Source: Candidatus Omnitrophota bacterium (lineage in GTDB: Bacteria > Omnitrophota > Gorgyraeia > 1-14-0-20-64-10 > JACQQZ01). Taken from it: DNA of 7,416 nucleotides. Below, one piece after another: positions 1-4,033 of the stretch (position 1 is its first letter; each line of letters begins with the position of its first letter). The stretch is from contig JACQQZ010000154.1 in NCBI GenBank assembly GCA_016206755.1, positions 1-7,416 on the forward strand. Direction: 5' to 3'. The position numbers and the translations under genes were made by a program. Below the pieces are notes generated by a model. The model saw nothing but the letters and a program-made list of their open reading frames with translations. It had not been told where the DNA came from and made no database searches.

Positions 1-304
1 CGCCGGCCTGCTGGAGCCCGTTGGCCACGACGCGGGCATTGAGCCCTCCCAGGAAACCGGCCGTCGAGGTCACCATCACCACGCCCGTCGCGCCGGATTT
101 GGACTCGGCAAAAGAACGGGACGCTCTCGAAAAATCAACGTTCGAGAGTATTGTTTCCGTCGCCTTCTGATAACGGTCGGAAATTTTGAGCTGACGCTCG
201 AGCATGTGAAAGCGGGCGGCGGCGATGCCCTTCAAAGCATCGACGATGCGGGTCAAGTCCACGTTGAATTGAACTTCCTTTTTCAAACGGATCAGGGGAA
301 TCAC
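1..304 (-). CDS. atpG: F1Fo ATPase subunit gamma, alternate type (partial, N-terminal 101 residues)
   Basis: Gamma is the central rotor shaft of F1; it couples c-ring rotation to the catalytic sites. Only the N-terminal part is present, and the gene runs off the left edge (the usual length is about 290 residues). Visible: an N-terminal helix with LKGIAAARF at residues 24-32, matching the AMKMVAAAKL segment of standard gamma, and VMVTSTAGFLGGLNARV at 76-92, matching the usual VVVTSDRGLCGGFN strand-turn. The sequence is divergent and closer in style to gamma of the alternate/N-type ATPases. The start is a GTG at 302-304. It is the only start codon in frame after an upstream in-frame stop at 371-373. 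It is preceded by the SD-like AGGTGAT (308-314), three bases before the GTG. The gene follows alpha, as in alternate ATPase operons. The SD and most of the start codon lie inside a perfect inverted repeat. Confidence 0.93.
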   Translation of the reverse strand, partial: MIPLIRLKKEVQFNVDLTRIVDALKGIAAARFHMLERQLKISDRYQKATETILSNVDFSRASRSFAESKSGATGVVMVTSTAGFLGGLNARVVANGLQQAG

Positions 305-387
305 CCCATCACCTGACTCATCACCGCAGGTGCAGGGGATGCCTTTCTTTGACGGCCCTTCGGGCCGAAGTCAGGTGATGGGGTCAT
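301..387 (-). CDS. Candidate 28-codon bridging mini-ORF between atpA and atpG
   Basis: This reading frame starts with an ATG at 385-387 that overlaps the alpha stop as ATGA. It runs 28 sense codons without a stop and ends with a TGA at 301-303 that overlaps the GTG start of gamma as GTGA. The predicted peptide is proline-rich and basic (it begins MTPSPDFGPKGRQRK), and I recognise no domain. No good SD precedes it, so it would be read mainly by ribosomes that reinitiate after alpha. The likely use, if any, is to carry ribosomes across the gap and open the hairpin that covers the gamma start. A chance open frame in GC-rich DNA is a real alternative. The c-b gap holds a second ORF of the same layout, which makes pure chance less attractive. 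Confidence 0.35.
   Translation of the reverse strand: MTPSPDFGPKGRQRKASPAPAVMSQVMG
308..314 (-). promoter_or_regulatory. Shine-Dalgarno site of atpG
   Basis: AGGTGAT on the minus strand matches seven bases of the ideal AAGGAGGTGAT and sits three bases before the GTG at 304. This is about seven bases of effective spacing from the usual GGAGG position. It supports the GTG start and lies wholly within the 16-bp inverted repeat. Confidence 0.6.
353..367 (-). other. Inner GC hairpin in the alpha-gamma gap
   Basis: Six perfect G/C pairs, CGGCCC and GGGCCG, flank a three-base GAA loop on the minus strand. The hairpin lies inside the loop of the larger 16-bp stem and would stack with it into a compact fold. 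No T-run follows it (the next minus-strand bases are TCAAAGAAAG), so it does not look like an intrinsic terminator. Confidence 0.55.
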
Positions 388-1925
388 GCCGCCGCCCATT
401 CCTGCTTGAGATATTCAACGAACGCCTTGTCCATGGCCTCCTTCAGCGATGGAGGGACAGACTGCGTTTCCTGGATCTCGCGAACGATTTCCGGGTGCTT
501 GTCGCCGACCCACGGATGGATTTCCTGCTTGAACCGCTGCCAGGCCTGGGGCAGCTTGTCCAAAACGCCTTTTCGAATGGCGTACAAAAACAAAACTTGC
601 TCCGCCATGGAAGAGGGCTTCGATTTGGTCTGCGTAAAAATGCGGGTCACCAGCTCGCCGCGGCGCAGGCGCGTCTCCGCATCGGCCGAAAGGTCTGTTT
701 TTAAAGTCGTCATGCGCTGCAATTCCTGAAACTGCAAATACTCCAAGCGCAATTTCCCGCTGAGCTCTTTCATGGCGGGACCCTGGGCGCGGTTCCCGAT
801 GCGGGACACCGAAAGTCCGACGTCGATGGCGGGCTTGATTCCCTTCTGGAAAAGATTGGTGTTCAAATACAGCTGGCCGTCGGTGATCGAGATGAGGTTG
901 GTTTGTATGTATCCGGTGATGTCGCCCTGGATGGTGGCCACCAGCGGAAAGAACGTGATGGTGCCGCCGCCGAGCTCCGGAAGAAACTTGCCGGCGCGCT
1001 CCAACAAGGAGGAGTGAATGTAGAAGATGTCGCCGGGGTACGCTTCGCGGCCCGGAGAGCGGTCCAACAGCAGCGACAATTGCCGATAGGCCCAGGCGTG
1101 CTTGCCCAAATCATCGAAGCCGATAAAAACATCGCGCCCTTGAGAAGCGAAATGCTCCGCCATGGCGGCCGCCGAGTAAGGGGCCAGGTACTGCTCCGCC
1201 AGAGGAGCGGAGGCGGTGCCCGCCACCACCACGGTGTATTTGAGGGCATCCCGCTCGCGCAAAAGTTTCAGCACGCGCTGAAAAGAGGACTGGCTTTGGC
1301 CGATGGCGCAGTAGATGCAGATCACGTTTTTATCCCGCTGATTCAAAATGGTGTCTGTCACCAGGGTGGTCTTGCCGGTCATCTGGTCTCCGATCACCAA
1401 TTGCCTCTGCCCCTTGGCGATCGGAAACATCGCGTCAATGATGCGCACGCCGGTCTCCAGCGCTTCCTTCACGGGAACGCGCTCCATGACGCCGGGGGGC
1501 TCGCGAAAGATCGGGTTGCGCTTTTCGGCAGGAATCGGTCCCAGATCATCGGCCGGCTGCCCCATGCTGGTCACCACCCTGCCGATAAAATCATCGCCGA
1601 CCGGCATTGTAAACGGCTCGCCGCGGGAATAGCATTCGTACCCCGCTCGAATGCGGGCTTTGTTTCCAAAGAGCAGCACCAAGACGTGTTCCCGCGTAAA
1701 CCCCATCACCATCCCCTGGCCGCCGTGCGCAAATTCCACCATTTGACCGTTGGAGCAGGAGGGAAGCCCGTCGACCTTCACGATGAATTCCCGAACAGAC
1801 AAGACGCGGCCCGTCTCGCGCACGTCAAACAAAGATTGCCCGCCGTTGCGCCCCAAGTCCGGGTTGCGCCCCAAGTCCGGAGGGATCAAAAAGGTCTCGC
1901 CTTCAGGAGACGGCGTCTTGCTCAC
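384..1925 (-). CDS. atpA: F1Fo ATPase subunit alpha, alternate type
   Basis: Alpha alternates with beta in the F1 hexamer, carries the non-catalytic nucleotide sites and supplies the arginine finger to the catalytic sites. The full length of 513 residues is normal for the family. Visible: P-loop GDQMTGKT (residues 179-186), DDLGKHAWAYRQ and PGREAYPGDIFY as in standard alpha, ISITDGQ near 346-352, and SVSRIG with the arginine finger at about R375. The P-loop departs from the usual GDRQTGKT (Arg to Gln, Gln to Met), and the usual YIPTN reads YIQTN. A small tandem duplication, PDLGRN twice, sits near the N-terminus. I chose the GTG at 1923-1925 because a perfect AGGAGG lies nine bases upstream. 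A TTG nine bases further upstream would touch that SD directly and cannot be the start. The gene overlaps the end of b by 23 nt. Alpha was recognised from its motifs; assignment to the alternate lineage rests on operon order and the b subunit. Confidence 0.97.
   Translation of the reverse strand: MSKTPSPEGETFLIPPDLGRNPDLGRNGGQSLFDVRETGRVLSVREFIVKVDGLPSCSNGQMVEFAHGGQGMVMGFTREHVLVLLFGNKARIRAGYECYSRGEPFTMPVGDDFIGRVVTSMGQPADDLGPIPAEKRNPIFREPPGVMERVPVKEALETGVRIIDAMFPIAKGQRQLVIGDQMTGKTTLVTDTILNQRDKNVICIYCAIGQSQSSFQRVLKLLRERDALKYTVVVAGTASAPLAEQYLAPYSAAAMAEHFASQGRDVFIGFDDLGKHAWAYRQLSLLLDRSPGREAYPGDIFYIHSSLLERAGKFLPELGGGTITFFPLVATIQGDITGYIQTNLISITDGQLYLNTNLFQKGIKPAIDVGLSVSRIGNRAQGPAMKELSGKLRLEYLQFQELQRMTTLKTDLSADAETRLRRGELVTRIFTQTKSKPSSMAEQVLFLYAIRKGVLDKLPQAWQRFKQEIHPWVGDKHPEIVREIQETQSVPPSLKEAMDKAFVEYLKQEWAAA
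1845..1880. repeat. 18-bp perfect tandem duplication inside atpA
   Basis: gttgcgccccaagtccgg occurs twice in direct succession (1845-1862 and 1863-1880) with no mismatch. It stays in frame and encodes PDLGRN twice at residues 22-27 of alpha (the first copy begins at about residue 16), in the flexible N-terminal extension before the beta-barrel. The perfect identity suggests a recent slippage event. Confidence 0.9.
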
Positions 1926-2634
1926 GCTGGGCAACCTCCTTTAACCTGGAAGCAAGGGTGCCGTCCAAAACGGTGTGGCCCATCATGATCTTAACGCCCG
2001 CAATCAAGCCCGGGTCGACGCTCTCCTTGAGCTCAACCGCCCGCCCCAGGGCCTGCCGCAGGCGGTCTTGCAGAAGCTTGCGCTGTGCCGGCGTCAAAGC
2101 CACCGCGGAAATCACCTGGGCTTCATGAATCTCCTCTTTTGTGTCCAGGCGTTCGATGTCAATCAGCCCGTCTTGCAGAAGCGCATCCAGCCATTGGACG
2201 TGCACCATTTCACCCAACAAGCTCGGCAGAACTTTCCCCAGCATCTGGAACGCCTGCTCGACCACTTTCGAATGCATGGCCTCTTTCCATTCGCGCTCCA
2301 GCGACTCGCGCGCCTGGTTGGCCTGAGCGACAATGCGCTCCGCCTCTTCGCGGCCGTGGGCAACCGCCTGCTGGCGCGCCGCCTCCGCTTCCTGCAAAGC
2401 TTTCGCCTTCATCTGCTGGGCTTCTTCCTGAACTTTGGCCAGTTGTTCCTGCCGCTGGCGGTCGACGTCGCCGAGCTTGCGCTTTAAGAGCTCCTGCTGA
2501 GCGAGCGTCTCCTGGCTCAACGATTGGAGGTGTCCGGTCGCTTGCGTCGCGTAGCGCATGAGAACGTAGCGCAGCGCCGCCAGGAACCCGGCGAACACCA
2601 AACCCAGCACCAATAAAAGCGGAATCAATGTCAT
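1903..2634 (-). CDS. atpF: F1Fo ATPase subunit b fused to a delta-like domain (alternate type)
   Basis: This is the peripheral stalk subunit, which holds F1 static against the rotating c-ring. It has 243 residues, longer than ordinary b (about 160) and close to the alternate-type F0 subunit B. In order: a membrane helix at residues 2-24 (TLIPLLLVLGLVFAGFLAAL), a long charged alpha-helical coiled coil at about 35-120 rich in Gln, Glu, Ala and Lys, and a C-terminal segment from about 174 to 231. That segment (SAVALTPAQRK, VDPGLIAGV, VLDGTLASRL) matches the C-terminal part of delta/OSCP. No separate delta gene is visible, which fits the fusion. I use the ATG at 2634: GAGG lies six bases upstream and the membrane helix follows at once. 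The longer open frame from 2751 would run back into the c gene and add a polar tail before the helix. The end overlaps alpha by 23 nt. Confidence 0.93.
   Translation of the reverse strand: MTLIPLLLVLGLVFAGFLAALRYVLMRYATQATGHLQSLSQETLAQQELLKRKLGDVDRQRQEQLAKVQEEAQQMKAKALQEAEAARQQAVAHGREEAERIVAQANQARESLEREWKEAMHSKVVEQAFQMLGKVLPSLLGEMVHVQWLDALLQDGLIDIERLDTKEEIHEAQVISAVALTPAQRKLLQDRLRQALGRAVELKESVDPGLIAGVKIMMGHTVLDGTLASRLKEVAQREQDAVS
1935..1940 (-). promoter_or_regulatory. Shine-Dalgarno site of atpA (decides the start)
   Basis: AGGAGG on the minus strand lies nine bases before the GTG at 1925 and immediately abuts the TTG at 1934. It therefore fixes the GTG as the start. It sits within the final part of the coding sequence of b, so alpha is initiated inside its upstream neighbour. 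Confidence 0.85.
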
Positions 2635-2693
2635 GCGCCGCCTCGAATGCAAGCGGTACCGCTGTACGTAAGACCCAGCATCAGATTTCTCAT
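2631..2693 (-). CDS. Candidate 20-codon bridging mini-ORF between atpE and atpF
   Basis: An ATG at 2691-2693 overlaps the stop codon of c as ATGA. The frame runs 20 codons (beginning MRNLMLGLTYSG, ending CIRGGA) and stops with a TGA at 2631-2633 that overlaps the ATG of b as ATGA. It exactly fills the 55-nt gap. No family is recognisable, and the ORF is too short for homology to decide. Its geometry is the same as that of the ORF between alpha and gamma. It may act as a coupler that passes ribosomes from c to b, or it may be a coincidental open frame. Confidence 0.3.
   Translation of the reverse strand: MRNLMLGLTYSGTACIRGGA
2641..2644 (-). promoter_or_regulatory. Shine-Dalgarno site of atpF (decides the start)
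   Basis: GAGG on the minus strand, six bases before the ATG at 2634, supports this start over the upstream candidate at 2751. It lies inside the bridging mini-ORF between c and b. Confidence 0.6.
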
Positions 2694-2908
2694 TTTGGGG
2701 TAAACAACTGCCAGACCACCAAGAAAGCGACGACGGCAAGGGCCTCGGCAAACAAGAGGGTCAACACCATGGCGGTCAAAATTCGAGGGGCGCTGGAGGG
2801 ATTGCGTCCGAGGGCGCTGATGCTGGCAAAACCGGCTGCAGCCATCACCAGCGTTGGACCGATGATGCACAATGAAAAAATAATCGTCAGCGCCAGATTG
2901 CGGCTCAT
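2690..2908 (-). CDS. atpE: F1Fo ATPase subunit c (rotor ring proteolipid)
   Basis: Subunit c forms the membrane rotor ring that carries the coupling ion. Its 72 residues form two membrane helices (about 6-31 and 43-68) joined by the polar loop GRNP (35-38), equivalent to the usual R-Q/N-P loop. The ion-binding carboxylate is E55 in LLFAEALAVV. An ungapped alignment to the Na+-binding Ilyobacter tartaricus c ring (offset ten residues, recalled from memory) puts M22 at the Gln32 ligand, A56 at Ser66 and V60 at Tyr70. All three Na+ ligands other than Glu are therefore missing, and H+ is the likely ion. Of the five glycines of the helix-1 GxGxGxGxG motif only G17 remains, with I, T, V and A elsewhere. 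The ATG at 2908 follows a moderate GGGGTG eight bases upstream. The gap to epsilon is 35 nt, and no a-subunit gene lies between them. Confidence 0.93.
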   Translation of the reverse strand: MSRNLALTIIFSLCIIGPTLVMAAAGFASISALGRNPSSAPRILTAMVLTLLFAEALAVVAFLVVWQLFTPK

Positions 2909-2943
2909 GGCGTCAGCACCCCGCCGCCGGGCACGTCAAGGCA

Positions 2944-3171
2944 CTACGCCGGCTCGACCAATGCCGTTACGACGTTGCGCGCCGCCTGAATGACTCCGCG
3001 CCGGATGGCAATGGGTCCATTGTCCACCGCCATCACGCCGGGCAGAAGACGGCTGGCAATCGGCCGATGAAAGGGGCCGATTTCAAAAACCCCTTTCTCG
3101 CCGGGAACAATCACGTGCACAGCTTCCCCTTCAAACAACGTTTTTTGAAGACTCAGCACGGTGACCTTCAC
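2944..3171 (-). CDS. atpC: F1Fo ATPase subunit epsilon, N-terminal domain only
   Basis: Epsilon sits at the foot of gamma, links the shaft to the c-ring and often regulates ATP hydrolysis through its C-terminal helices. This version has 75 residues against the usual 130 or so. It holds the beta-sandwich: FEGEAVHVIVPGEKGVFEIGPFHRPI (residues 13-38; usually FEGEV...LPGxxGxFGILPxHAPL), then LLPGV and the last strand RNVVTALVEPA. The C-terminal helical hairpin is absent. The stop is followed by only 35 nt before c, so no displaced remnant exists. The start is a GTG at 3171, one base after the stop of the upstream membrane protein gene (TAAcGTG). AAGG lies nine bases upstream, inside that gene, so the two are probably translationally coupled. 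Being first of the ATPase genes visible here fits the alternate-type order, where epsilon follows beta; beta is not here. Confidence 0.9.
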   Translation of the reverse strand: MKVTVLSLQKTLFEGEAVHVIVPGEKGVFEIGPFHRPIASRLLPGVMAVDNGPIAIRRGVIQAARNVVTALVEPA

Positions 3172-3172
3172 G

Positions 3173-4033
3173 TTACGCTACCTTCCCCTTTTTCTGATCG
3201 GAGGAAGGCGTTCCGGATCCCGGCAGCGGCGGTTGTTCCTGGGGCGGGTATGTGATTTGACTAATGCTAGATATTTCTTGCCCCGATTGCATGCGCTTCT
3301 GCCAGGTGATGAAAAACAAACCTCCGATGAAACCGATGAAAATGACGATCAGTATGATCAACATCCAGGTGGTCTTGGTGGATGGCGCATCGGACTTCAG
3401 CCGCGACTCTTCCAGCATCTCCGGGATCGGAGGCCCGCCGGTAAACGTCATCAGTTTCTCCAATTTGGCGATGTCTTCCTTGACGGCTTCCAAGGACTGG
3501 CCGTTGTAGCGAAAAGCTGCGATGTGTTCTTTTCGGCCCAGCGTCTCATCTTCCTGAGTGGACAGGATTTTGTCCAAGCGCTCGAAAATAGAGCTGGCCA
3601 GGGCGTTGGCGGTATCCTGATAGGTGGTCTTCTCCAAGCGGCCCAGCAGCATGTTGGTATGATCGCGCAGCTTGGACAACTGATTTTTGGAAATCGTCCA
3701 CACATCATTGACGATGACTTCAAAGACGCGGGTTTCGCGCGGTTTAAGCTCCGGGGCACCGTGGACGTAGTGGCTTCCCTTTTGATCGTCATAATCCATC
3801 TCGAGGCCGCCGGCATCCAGGATGTCTTTCGGGCCGATTTCCTGAGGAAGATAGTACTTGATCGGGGCTCGCTGGGTTTTGGTTGCGGAAGGATTGACCG
3901 CGACAACGCGGAACGTAATGGGAGCCGCTTCTTCGGCGGCGTAAGCGGAGGGATCGCCGGACCAAAGCAGGCCCGCCGCGATCGCAAGAAGAACCCAGGG
4001 CTTAATAGATGGACGTCTGGACAACTGGGGCAT
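3173..4033 (-). CDS. Unrecognised signal-peptide, coiled-coil, single-membrane-helix protein
   Basis: I do not recognise this 286-residue family. Visible parts: an N-terminal signal peptide (basic MPQLSRRPSIKP, hydrophobic WVLLAIAAGLLW, likely cleavage after AYA at residue 32); a beta-rich segment at about 38-115 (ITFRVVAVNPSA, then LKPRETRVFEVIVNDVWTI); a helical, charged stretch at about 115-195 with coiled-coil character; a membrane helix at 223-244 (WMLIILIVIFIGFIGGLFFI) followed by KR; and a proline-rich, basic tail of about 42 residues. The predicted topology is a periplasmic or extracellular ectodomain with a cytoplasmic tail. The ATG at 4033 has GGAGG five bases upstream. The gene overlaps the preceding repeat protein by 32 nt and its stop lies one base before epsilon, so it is locked between the two. 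It may anchor the repeat protein to the membrane or accompany the ATPase. It is not subunit a, which has several membrane helices. Confidence 0.85.
   Translation of the reverse strand: MPQLSRRPSIKPWVLLAIAAGLLWSGDPSAYAAEEAAPITFRVVAVNPSATKTQRAPIKYYLPQEIGPKDILDAGGLEMDYDDQKGSHYVHGAPELKPRETRVFEVIVNDVWTISKNQLSKLRDHTNMLLGRLEKTTYQDTANALASSIFERLDKILSTQEDETLGRKEHIAAFRYNGQSLEAVKEDIAKLEKLMTFTGGPPIPEMLEESRLKSDAPSTKTTWMLIILIVIFIGFIGGLFFITWQKRMQSGQEISSISQITYPPQEQPPLPGSGTPSSDQKKGKVA

Larger units (their letters stand above)
303..384 (-). promoter_or_regulatory. Long-range stem sequestering the gamma ribosome binding site and start
   Basis: The plus-strand arms 303-318 (accccatcacctgact) and 369-384 (agtcaggtgatggggt) are perfect reverse complements, 16 of 16 bases, separated by 50 nt. 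In the mRNA the downstream arm contains the gamma SD (AGGTGAT, 308-314) and the first two bases of its GTG (303-304). The upstream arm begins at the last base of the alpha stop codon (384). An inner hairpin (353-358 pairing with 362-367, loop 359-361) sits in the loop. A ribosome finishing alpha would cover the upstream arm and free the gamma start, so translational coupling or damping of gamma is the simplest reading. A small palindromic REP-like element inserted in the gap is the alternative. The pairing is seen directly; the function is inferred. Confidence 0.7.

Noticed and set aside
353..367. GC hairpin as an intrinsic terminator between alpha and gamma
   Set aside because: No T-run follows on the transcribed strand, and termination here would cut off gamma.
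1932..1934. TTG start for alpha
   Set aside because: It directly abuts the AGGAGG with zero spacing. The GTG at 1925 is nine bases from the same SD.
903..1988. Plus-strand open frame of 361 codons opposite alpha
   Set aside because: Alpha on the other strand is unmistakable from its P-loop, SITDGQ and arginine finger. This frame is composition-driven.
1903..2751. Longer version of the b subunit starting at 2751
   Set aside because: It would overlap the c gene by about 60 nt and add a 39-residue polar tail before the membrane helix. The ATG at 2634 has an SD at correct spacing.
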